Shown: positions 8,781-17,558 of the stretch, one piece after another
How positions within the stretch are numbered: the first letter of the stretch is position 1
How the letters are laid out: the number at the start of each line of letters is the position of its first letter
Assembly: GCA_964598725.1 (NCBI GenBank)
Contig: CAZRCW010000002.1
Span: 335,920 to 399,919, forward strand
DNA: 64,000 nucleotides
Direction: 5' to 3'
DNA from: JAGOTP01 sp964598725
GTDB lineage: Bacteria; Patescibacteriota; Patescibacteriia; 2-12-FULL-60-25
Program-made: the position numbers and the translations under genes
The notes under the pieces: model-generated
Database searches by the model: none
Told to the model about the DNA's origin: nothing
Seen by the model: only the letters and a program-made list of their open reading frames with translations

Positions 8781-8809
8781 TTGACAAAAGTGACTCTTTT
8801 AGGTAAACC
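8781..8809 (+). promoter_or_regulatory. Promoter of paralogue 2
   Basis: TTGACA (8781-8786), 17 bases, TAAACC (8804-8809), followed by a ~45-base leader carrying the SD GGAGGAG. Confidence 0.65.
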
Positions 8810-8860
8810 ATTGCTGGCCGAAGCGATTCAACCATCGCTTTCCTGTGCCGGAGGAGTCCT

Positions 8861-9337
8861 ATGAGTGAAGAAATCGATCGTCGTAGCGCAACGTCCGTTC
8901 TGTTCTTGGGTGACAAGGAGCCACCCAAGAATCTGCGAGGTGATGAGCCCGTCACCTACCGCGGCGTCGTCCAGGCGGCGCAGGTCGCCTGCGCGAACCA
9001 CCAGCTGTCCATCATCTTCGACGACACGGACGTCGCGCGAACGGTGGGCTTCATGGACCTTAGCCAGCTGTCGGCTGGCGCCGATCGCGTGTGCGAGGCG
9101 CGCTTCGTCATCGTCTTCCTCGACCACCTCACGGTCGAGCAGCAGGTCCAGATCGCCGTCGCGCACAAGAACGACGTACCCGTGCTCGCGCTCACGACCG
9201 ACCTGAGCGACCGCCTGCCAGCGAACTGCGAGCCGTTCCGCGCCTCCATGACCGTCGTCCGCTTCGACTGCGGACCGGGGTGGACCATGCGGTTGACGGC
9301 GCAGCTCTACGACCTGATGGAGGAGCTCCTCTCGTAG
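8861..9337 (+). CDS. Deoxyribosyltransferase/TIR-like Rossmann protein, paralogue 2
   Basis: A 158-aa protein homologous to the gene just upstream. Aligned blocks are VLFLGDKEPPKN vs ILFLGNIDPPRN, SIIFDDTD vs GILFDGTG, ARFVIVFLDHLT vs SRLVVTNLDQIR, VPVLALTTDLSDRLPANC vs IPILGLTSDLSNALPNGC, and MTVVRFD vs MSVVRFD. The segment equivalent to the deoxyribosyltransferase catalytic loop reads TVEQQVQIAVA, without the expected Glu. ATG at 8861 has GGAGGAG 6 bases upstream. It is a single-gene unit with its own promoter and terminator and a TAG stop. Function unknown; a nucleotide- or NAD-derived-ligand binding role is inference from fold. Confidence 0.7.
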   Translation: MSEEIDRRSATSVLFLGDKEPPKNLRGDEPVTYRGVVQAAQVACANHQLSIIFDDTDVARTVGFMDLSQLSAGADRVCEARFVIVFLDHLTVEQQVQIAVAHKNDVPVLALTTDLSDRLPANCEPFRASMTVVRFDCGPGWTMRLTAQLYDLMEELLS

Positions 9338-9360
9338 AGACACCTCCCTGCCCCCTCTCT

Positions 9361-9406
9361 GCCCCCGAACGGACACGCTTCCGCTCGGGGGCGTCGTTCG
9401 TTTTTG
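9361..9406 (+). terminator. Terminator 3' of paralogue 2
   Basis: Same GCCCCCGA ... TCGGGGGC hairpin as at 8674, followed by a T-rich run. Confidence 0.85.
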
Positions 9407-9465
9407 GGGATCCCCGATTTACCTAGACGGCCCCCCGGAATTCCGTTACCCTCCCTGAACAGTCT

Positions 9466-11316
9466 ATGAACGTATCCCTCCGAACTATTTTGCTGGTTGT
9501 AGCGGCGGTTTTGATCGTCGGCGGCGGTCTTGCCATGGTCAATTTGAACCCGGACAAGAACGTCGACGTGACGAGCTTCATCACCCAAGTCCAGAACGGC
9601 CAAGTGGCCGAAGTTGTGGTGGAAGGTCAGCAGCTGAAAGTCACCTATCAAGATAAAACGACCGCTATCGTTGATAAGGAACCCGGTGAGTCGCTGTCAG
9701 AATTATTCAAAAACTATAACGTCGACAACGAGAAGGCACGCGCCATCAAAACAACGATCAAAACGAACAGCGGCGCCGGGTACTGGGCAGCCGTCTTGCT
9801 CCCGAACCTGATCCCGCTCGTCATGGTGTTCGGTCTCATGTGGTTCTTGTTCCGTCAGGCGCAGGGCCAGAACAGCAAAGCTATGTCGTTCGGCCAGGCG
9901 AACGCACGTGAACTCCCAAAGGGAATGGGCAAAGTCACCTTCGCCGATGTCGCTGGAAACAAAGAAGCAAAACAGGAATTGATGGAGGTCGTTGAGTTTT
10001 TAAAGAATCCAGATAAGTTCTCGAAACTTGGCGCCAAGATTCCAAAAGGTGTCTTGCTCATGGGTTCGCCAGGTACAGGTAAAACCCTGCTTTCGCGCGC
10101 CGTCGCTGGTGAAGCCGATGTTCCGTTCTTCCACATCAGCGGCTCCGAGTTCGTGGAAATGTTCGTCGGTGTCGGTGCGTCGCGTGTTCGTGATTTGTTC
10201 GCCAAAGCCAAGAAGAGCGCCCCGTGTATCATCTTCATCGATGAAATCGATGCCGTTGGTCGTCAGCGTGGTGCAGGTCTTGGTGGCTCACACGACGAAC
10301 GTGAACAGACCTTGAACCAGATTCTCGTCGAAATGGATGGCTTCGAACCAAACATCGGCGCAATCGTGATCGCAGCAACGAACCGTCCTGACGTTCTTGA
10401 TCCAGCCCTCCTTCGCCCAGGCCGCTTTGACCGCCGCGTTGTGCTCGATCCCCCAGATATCAACGATCGTGAAGCGATTCTCAAAATCCACGGCAAGAAT
10501 AAGCCGCTCGCCGATGACGTCAACATCCGTCGCATCGCAGAACGCACGCCAGGCTTCTCCGGTGCTGACCTCGGCAACCTGATGAACGAAGGCGCGATTC
10601 TCGCCGCCCGTCGCGACAAGAAACAGGTAACCATGACAGAACTGATCGAATCGATCGAAAAGGTCATGCTTGGCCCGGAACGCAAGAGCCACTTGATGCA
10701 CGAGGATGAACGCAAGGTTACGGCCTACCACGAAGCCGGCCACGCGCTCGTCGCCCACCTCTTGCCGCACATGGACCCGGTTCACAAAGTCTCGATCATC
10801 AGCCGCGGTCGCGCGATGGGCTACACCATTCGCCTCCCAAGCGAAGATCGCACGTCCCGTACTCGTACCGAATACACTGAGGACTTGGCCGTCATGCTCG
10901 GTGGCTACGCAGCCGAAGGCATCTTCTTTGGAGACATCACGACCGGTGCTTCAAACGATATGCAGAACGCGACCAAGCTCGCTCGCAATATGGTCACGCA
11001 ATGGGGTATGTCCGATCTTCTTGGTCCACGCACCTATGGTGAACGCCAGGACATGATCTTCCTCGGTCGCGAGATCCAGGAAACACGCGACTATTCCGAA
11101 GACAAAGCCATGTTGATCGACAAAGAAATCGATCGTTTGATCGGCGAAGCGCTCGAAACCGCTCGCCGGCTCATCAACAGCAAGAAAGATGCGATGGATC
11201 GCATCTGTGCCCACCTGATCGAAAAAGAAATCATCGAACGCGATGAGTTCGAAGCGGTCGTCGGCGTTCCTCCAGCAAACCCGAAGAGCTCGATCAAGAA
11301 AGAAGGACAGGCCTAA
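9466..11316 (+). CDS. ftsH: ATP-dependent zinc metalloprotease FtsH
   Basis: A 616-aa membrane-anchored AAA+ protease that extracts and degrades membrane and misfolded proteins. Residues ~5-25 and ~105-128 are the two membrane helices flanking a periplasmic domain. Walker A GSPGTGKT is at ~200-207, Walker B IIFIDEID at ~255, and the second region of homology contains NRPDVLDPALLRPGRFDR. The zinc site HEAGH is at ~422, with the third ligand in the TTGASND segment. Length is normal. The C-terminus ends with a short Lys-rich tail. The start has no SD. The gene is monocistronic with its own terminator. Confidence 0.98.
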   Translation: MNVSLRTILLVVAAVLIVGGGLAMVNLNPDKNVDVTSFITQVQNGQVAEVVVEGQQLKVTYQDKTTAIVDKEPGESLSELFKNYNVDNEKARAIKTTIKTNSGAGYWAAVLLPNLIPLVMVFGLMWFLFRQAQGQNSKAMSFGQANARELPKGMGKVTFADVAGNKEAKQELMEVVEFLKNPDKFSKLGAKIPKGVLLMGSPGTGKTLLSRAVAGEADVPFFHISGSEFVEMFVGVGASRVRDLFAKAKKSAPCIIFIDEIDAVGRQRGAGLGGSHDEREQTLNQILVEMDGFEPNIGAIVIAATNRPDVLDPALLRPGRFDRRVVLDPPDINDREAILKIHGKNKPLADDVNIRRIAERTPGFSGADLGNLMNEGAILAARRDKKQVTMTELIESIEKVMLGPERKSHLMHEDERKVTAYHEAGHALVAHLLPHMDPVHKVSIISRGRAMGYTIRLPSEDRTSRTRTEYTEDLAVMLGGYAAEGIFFGDITTGASNDMQNATKLARNMVTQWGMSDLLGPRTYGERQDMIFLGREIQETRDYSEDKAMLIDKEIDRLIGEALETARRLINSKKDAMDRICAHLIEKEIIERDEFEAVVGVPPANPKSSIKKEGQA

Positions 11317-11326
11317 CCCGCCATCA

Positions 11327-11362
11327 AAACACCCTGCGCCAAATGGCGCAGGGTGTTTTTGT
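11327..11362. terminator. Bidirectional terminator between ftsH and the TrmB-like gene
   Basis: AACACCCTGCGCC - AAAT - GGCGCAGGGTGTTTTT, with A/T tracts on both sides. Confidence 0.9.
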
Positions 11363-11366
11363 ATTC

Positions 11367-12161
11367 TTACCGTGCCACATCAGGAACCCCCTGCATCCAA
11401 AGCAACTCAAACATGCTCCGCAACATCTCTACAAAATACTCATCCTCCATAATAAACGCGATCGGTGCGCGTGGCTGCCAAAAGACCGCCTTATTCGCAA
11501 AGACGTAAAACGAAGTAAGAAAGGTGGGCGCCTGTTTCAGTAATCTGACCTCACGAAACTCAGTCGCGCTACTCTTCAACTCCAATCTCCCGAAGTCCGT
11601 CAGCGTCAGTGCGCGAATCGGGATTTTCCGTTCGATACGCCGTCCGATTCGCAGCTCGCCCAGCTCTTTCCCGATCGTATCGACGAATTCTCTGCCGTTT
11701 CCAAAGAACAGAATATCTCCCCTTGCCTCTTCGAATACCTGGATATACGTCTGAAGGAACTGTTGCTTGCCCTGAACAAGCTTAATCTTCGTTGGCGCCT
11801 CACATTGCTTATAGAGCCCGAGCAGGTTCGGCAGTTCCGCTACGTACGCTTGGTTCAATTCGTTCACCTCTTCTCGTTTCTTGCGTAGAAGCTCAGCAAT
11901 AACGCTTGGCGACTCGACCAAAAAGGTTTTCATGTAGGCTCGATTCTCGGAAAACTTAGCCAATCCCCGCTTTTCGAGACCCGCAATCACTTTATAGACG
12001 TTGGGCCGTGGCATCTTTAGATGCTCAGCTAAGTTAGCGATGCTCGTAGAGCCTAAAAGCAGTGATAACGCATAAAGATTCTTTTCATGCTCCGTCAGCC
12101 CCAGCTCAGATAAAGAGGCGTATAGCGCGGGGTGAATAGCTGGTTGGCTAACGTTAGGCAT
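11367..12161 (-). CDS. TrmB-family transcriptional regulator, copy 1
   Basis: A 264-aa protein. Residues ~20-85 form a winged helix-turn-helix (LGLTEHEKNLYALSLLLGS, then IANLAEHLKMPRPNVYKVIA), the TrmB-type DNA-binding domain. A short coiled coil follows (IAELLRKKREEVNELNQAY), then an alpha/beta effector domain (GDILFFGNGREF). It is 5'-to-5' with a substrate-binding protein gene, and the same gene pair recurs at 55.4-57.3 kb. A near-palindrome at 12174-12194 overlaps its predicted -10, suggesting autoregulation and control of the divergent gene. TrmB proteins commonly sense sugars; the ligand here is unknown. Confidence 0.85.
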   Translation of the reverse strand: MPNVSQPAIHPALYASLSELGLTEHEKNLYALSLLLGSTSIANLAEHLKMPRPNVYKVIAGLEKRGLAKFSENRAYMKTFLVESPSVIAELLRKKREEVNELNQAYVAELPNLLGLYKQCEAPTKIKLVQGKQQFLQTYIQVFEEARGDILFFGNGREFVDTIGKELGELRIGRRIERKIPIRALTLTDFGRLELKSSATEFREVRLLKQAPTFLTSFYVFANKAVFWQPRAPIAFIMEDEYFVEMLRSMFELLWMQGVPDVAR

Positions 12162-12172
12162 AGTTCTTCATT

Positions 12173-12259
12173 ATTGTATATATAATATGTACAAAATGTC
12201 AATTTTAGTGTATTTCTAGCCAAATTTGCTTGACAAAAGATATATATTTACAGTATAGT
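12173..12259. promoter_or_regulatory. Divergent promoters and candidate operator
   Basis: For the - gene: -35 TTGACA (complement of 12197-12202), 18 bases, -10 TACAAT (complement of 12173-12178). Between them and touching the -10 lies a near-palindrome TTGTATAT-N5-ATGTACAA (12174-12194). For the + gene: TTGACA (12230-12235), 18 bases, TATAGT (12254-12259). The half-site TTGTATA also occurs in the equivalent region at 56.2 kb. Confidence 0.6.
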
Positions 12260-12303
12260 CCGTTGTTAGAGTTCACTTCATTCATCTCTCGCTTTCTAGA
12301 ACT

Positions 12304-13275
12304 ATGTCCCGCCCATGGCGTATCACCCTTGGTTGTTTTGTCGTGATTATTCTGATGATTGCTGGCTTCCGTTGGTACGGTCAGGCTTCTAAAACAGAAG
12401 AACTCCCTGTCGTCCGAATCGGCTATACGAACACCCTGGGTGCGCTCTCCATGTTCGTGGCACGCGATGAGCATCTGTTCGAAGCTCGGGGACTCAAACC
12501 CGAGTTCATTCCCTTCCAAAGCTCGAATCAACTAACCGAGGCACTGATCCGAGGCGATGCCGATCTCACCACCTTCAACGGGATGCTAACGCTCTTGAAC
12601 GCCGAAGCGATCGATCCTGACCAGGCAAAGGTCTTTTCGGTGAGTGACATTTCACAAGAACATCCGTTCGATGCCCTGATCGTGAAAAAAGATTCGACCA
12701 TTCAATCGAGTAAGGATCTGGAAGGGAAAAAGATTGGAACGTTCCCGGGCAGCACGGCGACCAGCATTCTGAAACGCTACTTCAACGAGCAGCGGGTCGA
12801 CAGCTCGGCGATTACGTTCGTCCCGATGGCGCCACAAACGCAGCTAGCTGCTTTGGAATCCGGGTCGATCGATGCGCTGTACACTTACGAACCAAACATG
12901 GCCCTCGCCATTCAAGAACAAGGGGCACGCAAGATCAGTGGATCGATCTTCGACGCGCTCTATCCGCATAGCCCGCTCGCGACCGGGATGATTTCGAATA
13001 CATTCATACAGGCAAAGCCTGAGCTCGCCAAACGTGCGGTAGCGGCCGTAGACGAAGCCAACCGCTTCACCCAAGCAAATGAAGCACGCGCACGCGAAGT
13101 GGCGAAAGCCCAGTTCAATTTGTCACCCAAGGTCGTGAGCGCTGTATCGATCGTACCGATGAGTGAGTCCTCGAAGCTCCACCTCGCTCGAACCAACGGT
13201 TTTATTGACTTCTTGATCTCGATCGGCGAATTGAAGGTTCGTCCAAACACTGAAAACTTCTTCTATCAACCGTAA
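12304..13275 (+). CDS. Orphan NMT1/SsuA-like substrate-binding protein, copy 1
   Basis: A 323-aa type II periplasmic-binding protein with an N-terminal membrane anchor (residues ~6-24) and no lipobox. Family landmarks are VVRIGYTNTLGALSMFVA, EHLFEARGLKPEF, FDALIVKKDS, LEGKKIGTFPGSTATSIL, LAALESGSIDALYTYEP, and a C-terminal ENFFYQP. Members of this superfamily deliver thiamine precursors, sulfonates, nitrate or similar ligands to ABC importers. No permease or ATPase gene is near either copy in this window, so it may feed a distant transporter or act as a tethered sensor. It is divergent from a TrmB-like regulator and similar across its length to the protein at 56.3 kb. Confidence 0.88.
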   Translation: MSRPWRITLGCFVVIILMIAGFRWYGQASKTEELPVVRIGYTNTLGALSMFVARDEHLFEARGLKPEFIPFQSSNQLTEALIRGDADLTTFNGMLTLLNAEAIDPDQAKVFSVSDISQEHPFDALIVKKDSTIQSSKDLEGKKIGTFPGSTATSILKRYFNEQRVDSSAITFVPMAPQTQLAALESGSIDALYTYEPNMALAIQEQGARKISGSIFDALYPHSPLATGMISNTFIQAKPELAKRAVAAVDEANRFTQANEARAREVAKAQFNLSPKVVSAVSIVPMSESSKLHLARTNGFIDFLISIGELKVRPNTENFFYQP

Positions 13276-13329
13276 ACGATCGATCAGCGATACATTAGAA
13301 CCGACGAGCGTTCGTGTAATCCTCTCCCT

Positions 13330-13965
13330 ATGCAGAAACCCTTCTACCAACTGCTGTATCAAAAACCTGGAAAGAAAACCTGGGAACAGGATTCAGATAA
13401 TCGTCGTCAAACCGTAAAAGAAGCGGCCAAGCGCTTGGCTGGGCAGCCGACCCATTGTTTAGATCTTGGCTGCGGTAGCGGCTTGAACACTCGCTGGCTC
13501 GCGAATCTGGCGGGTAACCATTGGACCGGTGTGGATTTCATTTCCGCAGAAGACATGAATCTCAAGATCCCCGCAGCCGGCCGGTTCATTCATGAACCGG
13601 TGGAGAGCTTCTTAGCGAGCACCCACGAACACTTTAATCTGATCGTCGACCAAGGCTCGGTTCTGGTATCCCTCGAAAACGACGCTGACCGTGAGCGCTA
13701 TATGAACGCTATAGCGCTGCATCTTCTTTCCGGTGGATTGTTTGTCGTGCTGACGTTACGCTCACTTACAGAGAAGGAGGGACATCAGACATTCCCTGAT
13801 GGACGCGTGCGTGTGTTCTTGAACACCGAACAGCTGCGAACGCTCGGCGCAGCCAACAATCTAAAACTTGTCCAAGAGCAAACCATCGAAGTGACACCTG
13901 GCGCAGCTAGCAATCCAATCCAGCAGACATTCGCCGCTTGGCATGGGATCTTCAAGAAAGATTGA
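13330..13965 (+). CDS. Class I SAM-dependent methyltransferase
   Basis: A 211-aa protein with the SAM-binding motif CLDLGCGSGLNTRWL at residues ~43-57, followed by GVDFISAED (motif II) and FNLIVDQGSVL (motif IV). SALL-type substrate motifs are not diagnostic, so the methyl acceptor is unknown. TGTAAT lies 9 bases before the ATG and there is no SD, suggesting a near-leaderless mRNA distinct from the binding-protein gene 55 bases upstream. Confidence 0.85.
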   Translation: MQKPFYQLLYQKPGKKTWEQDSDNRRQTVKEAAKRLAGQPTHCLDLGCGSGLNTRWLANLAGNHWTGVDFISAEDMNLKIPAAGRFIHEPVESFLASTHEHFNLIVDQGSVLVSLENDADRERYMNAIALHLLSGGLFVVLTLRSLTEKEGHQTFPDGRVRVFLNTEQLRTLGAANNLKLVQEQTIEVTPGAASNPIQQTFAAWHGIFKKD

Positions 13966-13987
13966 GTCCGCCCCGCACTTCAATGCA

Positions 13988-14024
13988 TTATAAAACCACC
14001 GAGCTCGGCTCGGTAGTTTTATAA
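13988..14024. terminator. Bidirectional terminator
   Basis: ATTATAAAACCACCGAG - CTCGG - CTCGGTAGTTTTATAAT, an almost perfect palindrome. It serves the methyltransferase on + and the pilB operon end on -. Confidence 0.9.
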
Positions 14025-14579
14025 TCGTCCTCCATTCAATCGCTTCATCTCCTGCTTCACCCCATCAAAGAACCGATCAATATCCGCCTCAGGAACTCCC
14101 CGTGGGATCAGAATGAACGGAATGACCTCCATCTCATCGGTTTCCTTATCCAACGGCTCGGCTTTTCCTTTTTCCGTGAAGAGAAAGGCCGGCAATACCT
14201 TCACCCCTTTGCCATACGTAACATGTACGCCCCTACGTGGGTTCGTAACGGTGCGCAGGTCGACTCGATTGAAGAACTCCTTCCACCAAAAGAAATAATG
14301 TTCCTCCAGACCGCCGTCGACGAGGCGTAAAAAGTTCCGACCTTTTCCCCAGAGGAATCCAGCGATTACAAAGTCGAGCGCTCCAAAGAAAAGGAGACCT
14401 ATCAGAGCGCCGGCACTCGATTCGATAACATCTAAGACCGTCTTATCGAACTCAAGATCGAACCGGAGGCTATCCATCGTTCCCATGATCGGAACAATCA
14501 AGGCGAGTAGCGCGAGAATGGCACAAACACGCCAGACCGTCCGTGCCATCTCCATCTGAGTGGAATGTAGTTCTTGCAT
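14019..14579 (-). CDS. Membrane protein of the pilB operon, paralogue 3
   Basis: A 186-aa protein starting at the ATG at 14579 (MQELHSTQ), 4 bases after the upstream stop. Two membrane helices (residues ~15-35 and ~55-80) are followed by a ~100-aa cytosolic domain, with WWKEFFNRVDLRTV and a C-terminal helix DIDRFFDGVKQEMKRL. The layout matches the next two genes upstream: two helices, a tryptophan-rich strand, a basic beta domain and a final amphipathic helix. Such two-helix plus beta-domain proteins often carry PH-like folds, which is a guess from layout. Last gene of the operon. Confidence 0.75.
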   Translation of the reverse strand: MQELHSTQMEMARTVWRVCAILALLALIVPIMGTMDSLRFDLEFDKTVLDVIESSAGALIGLLFFGALDFVIAGFLWGKGRNFLRLVDGGLEEHYFFWWKEFFNRVDLRTVTNPRRGVHVTYGKGVKVLPAFLFTEKGKAEPLDKETDEMEVIPFILIPRGVPEADIDRFFDGVKQEMKRLNGGRL

Positions 14580-14583
14580 ATAT

Positions 14584-15144
14584 TTACCAGCGTCTCGACT
14601 GTACCCGTTTAATCTCTTGATTGATCTTTTGCACAAAAACTTCCCCCTCCTCTCGTGTCACCCCTCTTGGTAAAGCAAAAAACTCATCCTCAACCTTTTT
14701 TACATATGAACTTCCTGTTGGCGCTGGGTCCGCTTTGCTAGTGAACATAATCCCCGTCAGTTTACGTGCGCGTCCCTTGTAGCGTGTCACCTGATCATCT
14801 ATGCGCGCCTCTGAAACCCTACGTAAGTCGAGCATTCGCGTATGATCCCATTTCCACCAATACCAGGAATAGATCAGCTGACCATTTTCAAGGCGCAGAT
14901 AGGCTTTTGCCACACCCAGCATGAAACCGAGCACCATTCCTCCCCCACCGATCCAAAGGGCTATATTAATAAACAAGCGGAGGGCGATTCCAGCCAACTG
15001 GCCAGGGGTAGCATTGGCAATCTCCACGAGAAGATCTTGAGAGATTCTTACGATGTAGATCAGGGCAATGATCCCTACAATCCCATAGATCACCCGATCT
15101 CTCCAAACAGTTGCTTCTGTAACTTTAGGACGGAGTTCTTCCAT
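14584..15144 (-). CDS. Membrane protein of the pilB operon, paralogue 2
   Basis: A 186-aa protein from the ATG at 15144 (MEELRPKV), 7 bases after the upstream stop. Membrane helices are at ~20-42 and ~55-80. Then come LIYSWYWWKWDHTRMLDLRR, a basic beta-rich region, and a C-terminal helix EEGEVFVQKINQEIKRVQ. It is the closest match to paralogue 3, which shares the tryptophan motif and final helix. No enzymatic motif. Tandem position behind pilB suggests an accessory role in the pilus or in envelope assembly, but the link is positional only. Confidence 0.75.
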   Translation of the reverse strand: MEELRPKVTEATVWRDRVIYGIVGIIALIYIVRISQDLLVEIANATPGQLAGIALRLFINIALWIGGGGMVLGFMLGVAKAYLRLENGQLIYSWYWWKWDHTRMLDLRRVSEARIDDQVTRYKGRARKLTGIMFTSKADPAPTGSSYVKKVEDEFFALPRGVTREEGEVFVQKINQEIKRVQSRRW

Positions 15145-15151
15145 AAACGAG

Positions 15152-15655
15152 TTACTTCGTCTGCGCTTTTTCAATCTCACTATTCAGCGCTCGTACAAAT
15201 GCTTGAACCTCTGCTTCATCGATTGCCCGGCCAACTGGCAGTCGCCATCGGATTTCTCCACTCGGATATCTCGGATTGCCGGGCGTAGGAAAACCGGGTG
15301 CTCGCGTAAGAATCAGAAAAGGCAGAAGATGTCCGTACTCAACTACCGGAAGGGATAATTTTTCCACCCTTGCCTGAATTACCGTGTGCAAATCAATGGC
15401 ATATGCTTCTTTTGGCCTGAAAGGAAGTGTTCTCACTTTTTTCAAGACCCCTGATCGGAGCGAAAAATAAGAGAACATATTGATCCAGTACCCCAGCATG
15501 ATGGATCCACCTCCGATCCAAATAATCGCTTTTTCCCAAATCGTCTCTAAACGAAACAAAAGAAGAATCGCAAATGCCGTATACGCAAAAGAAAGACACA
15601 TGATGTACTTACTCAACCAATCTTTTGTTGGATGTGCTTGTAACTTCAATTCCAT
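15152..15655 (-). CDS. Membrane protein of the pilB operon, paralogue 1
   Basis: A 167-aa protein with membrane helices at ~17-37 and ~44-66, a cytosolic region AIDLHTVIQARVEKLSL, and a C-terminal helix AEVQAFVRALNSEIEKAQ that aligns with the two downstream paralogues. ATG at 15655 lies 11 bases after the pilB stop. It is the most diverged of the three: the tryptophan motif is lost and a Pro/Gly-rich loop (APGFPTPGNPRYPSG) precedes the final helix. Confidence 0.75.
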   Translation of the reverse strand: MELKLQAHPTKDWLSKYIMCLSFAYTAFAILLLFRLETIWEKAIIWIGGGSIMLGYWINMFSYFSLRSGVLKKVRTLPFRPKEAYAIDLHTVIQARVEKLSLPVVEYGHLLPFLILTRAPGFPTPGNPRYPSGEIRWRLPVGRAIDEAEVQAFVRALNSEIEKAQTK

Positions 15656-15666
15656 AACTAGGCAGA

Positions 15667-17556
15667 TTACACTCCTGTTGCTTGATCTTGAGAAGTCAGC
15701 TCCTCTACTACCGGCACCTCTAACAACGTTGAGTCGATGTTTGCCACCGCTAAGACCTCATCGACGCTCGTGAGACCTTGCAGAGCCTTGAGGAGCCCAT
15801 CTTGAGCCATTGTAAGCATCCCGTCTTTCACCGCCATCTCAAGAATCGTATATTCGGACACCTCTTTGGAGAGAATCTCTTGTTCGATCTCCTTGTTCAT
15901 CGTAAAGATCTCGTAGATACCGACACGGCCTTTGAATTTGAGGTTATTACAGGTCGCACAGCCGGCGCCAGGGCCTTTGAAGGCAAGATGTTCCAGATCG
16001 ACATGGATCCCCGACTTTGGCGAGATCGAGGATAAGACTTTGCGAACTTCATCTAGTTGGCCCGGACGAAGCGTGACTTCGACTGCGCAATCTTTGCACA
16101 AACGACGGACCAGACGCTGACCAATCACGGCATTCAAGGCAGGTGCGAGCAAAAATGGCTTCACCCCCATCGAGAGGAAACGTGGGATGGCACCGGCTGC
16201 GCTATTCGTATGAATGGTTGAGACCACCAAGTGACCGGTGAGCGCCGCTTGAATCGAAATCTCAGCCGTCTCAAGATCACGGATTTCTCCCACCATCACA
16301 ATGTCCGGGTCCTGACGTAAGATCGAGCGCAAACCTTTGGCGAAGTCGTAGTTCTTCGAATGTTCAATCTGGCTCTGATTGATACCAGCAAGTTTATATT
16401 CCACTGGATCTTCAAGGGTGATGATTTTCACGCCTGGATCGTTGAGCTTCTTTAAGATCGCGTAGAGCGTCGTCGTCTTACCCGAACCGGTCGGACCGGT
16501 CGTGACGATCATGCCGTTCGGACGATCGATTTCTTTCTGCAAACGCTCGAGAGCGAGTCCGGTAATACCCAAGTTATCGAACTCAAGCGCCACCGCTTTC
16601 GGACGGAGCAAACGCATGACCACCGATTCTCCAAACGCCGTCGGTAAGAAGCTAACACGAATATCGATCTTCTCGTTTGGGAGGTAGATCGTGATACGAC
16701 CATCTTGTGGAACGCTGTCGATGTTAATTTTGACGCCCGACAAGAGCTTCAAACGGCCGATCATCTGCTGCCAAGCCGTGCGAGGCAAACGAGCGGCATC
16801 TTGCAAGATCCCGTCCATCCGGAAACGCACCTTCACACCGTCCTCCTCCGCTTCTACGTGAATATCGGACGCATTCGCTTTGAGCGAGGCGCCGATCACG
16901 AGCGTGATGATATCGGTCGTGTTGACCTTCGTAATCTGTTGCTGCAGTTCATGAAAATCGGCGATCTGCTTTTCGTACTTCAACAAATCGTTCTCATCGA
17001 TGCGGTAGCCGTAGATAACCTCTTTTGGGATCGGTAAAACATCGTACAGCTTGAAGGCGGCCTGAAAGCTGTCTTCTGAGATGTAATAGACGTCTACAAC
17101 CGCATGCTGCTCTTCGGCCAAACGGGCACGGATCTGTTCGACCTCCTCCGACGGGTTGGTCGTTCCCAAACGAATCTGTTCTTTGACCTTAAAGAACGCA
17201 ACGATCTGGTGCTGTTGTGACTCTTGTTTTTTCAATAACGACAGAGCTTCTGGCGCGATCGGAAAACCGCGAAGCGCGATGTACGGCAATCCGAACTTCT
17301 GTGCCATCTCTTGAGCGATCTTTTCTTTCTCTCGGATTTTGATCTCCGACATCTTGTCGGTCAACGCGGCTTGCGCGGCGGCCGGCGGAGCTTTTACAGG
17401 AGCTGCCGGACCGGATGAGCTGTTATTGATCGGACTCTTCTTGATTGAGGCGGCGAACTGAGCGAGTGAATCGGTCGCACTCGAATCTTGTCCGTTCGGT
17501 AACGGCTTCTTCAGCAAATCTTCAATCGAAGCTGATTTCGGAGGATTGGTTGCCAC
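15667..17556 (-). CDS. pilB: Type IV pilus / type II secretion assembly ATPase
   Basis: A 629-aa secretion NTPase of the GspE/PilB family that powers pilin polymerisation from the cytosolic face of the membrane. Residues ~75-200 hold the MshEN-like N domain (FGLPYIALRGFPIAPEAL). Walker A GPTGSGKTTTLYAIL is at ~351-366, the Asp and His boxes follow (TLEDPVEYKLAGINQSQI; LTGHLVVSTIHTN), and Walker B is in QDPDIVMVGEIRD. The zinc CxxC pairs are at ~487 (CKDC) and ~533 (CATC). Length is normal. It lies 2 bases after an upstream polytopic membrane protein and before three small membrane proteins, not in a standard pil cluster: no pilC, pilT or pilin is seen here. Confidence 0.93.
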   Translation of the reverse strand: MATNPPKSASIEDLLKKPLPNGQDSSATDSLAQFAASIKKSPINNSSSGPAAPVKAPPAAAQAALTDKMSEIKIREKEKIAQEMAQKFGLPYIALRGFPIAPEALSLLKKQESQQHQIVAFFKVKEQIRLGTTNPSEEVEQIRARLAEEQHAVVDVYYISEDSFQAAFKLYDVLPIPKEVIYGYRIDENDLLKYEKQIADFHELQQQITKVNTTDIITLVIGASLKANASDIHVEAEEDGVKVRFRMDGILQDAARLPRTAWQQMIGRLKLLSGVKINIDSVPQDGRITIYLPNEKIDIRVSFLPTAFGESVVMRLLRPKAVALEFDNLGITGLALERLQKEIDRPNGMIVTTGPTGSGKTTTLYAILKKLNDPGVKIITLEDPVEYKLAGINQSQIEHSKNYDFAKGLRSILRQDPDIVMVGEIRDLETAEISIQAALTGHLVVSTIHTNSAAGAIPRFLSMGVKPFLLAPALNAVIGQRLVRRLCKDCAVEVTLRPGQLDEVRKVLSSISPKSGIHVDLEHLAFKGPGAGCATCNNLKFKGRVGIYEIFTMNKEIEQEILSKEVSEYTILEMAVKDGMLTMAQDGLLKALQGLTSVDEVLAVANIDSTLLEVPVVEELTSQDQATGV

Positions 17557-17558
17557 AC

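Noticed and set aside
10288..10785. Minus-strand ORF inside ftsH
   Set aside because: Wholly antisense to an essential, well-conserved gene and lacking start signals.
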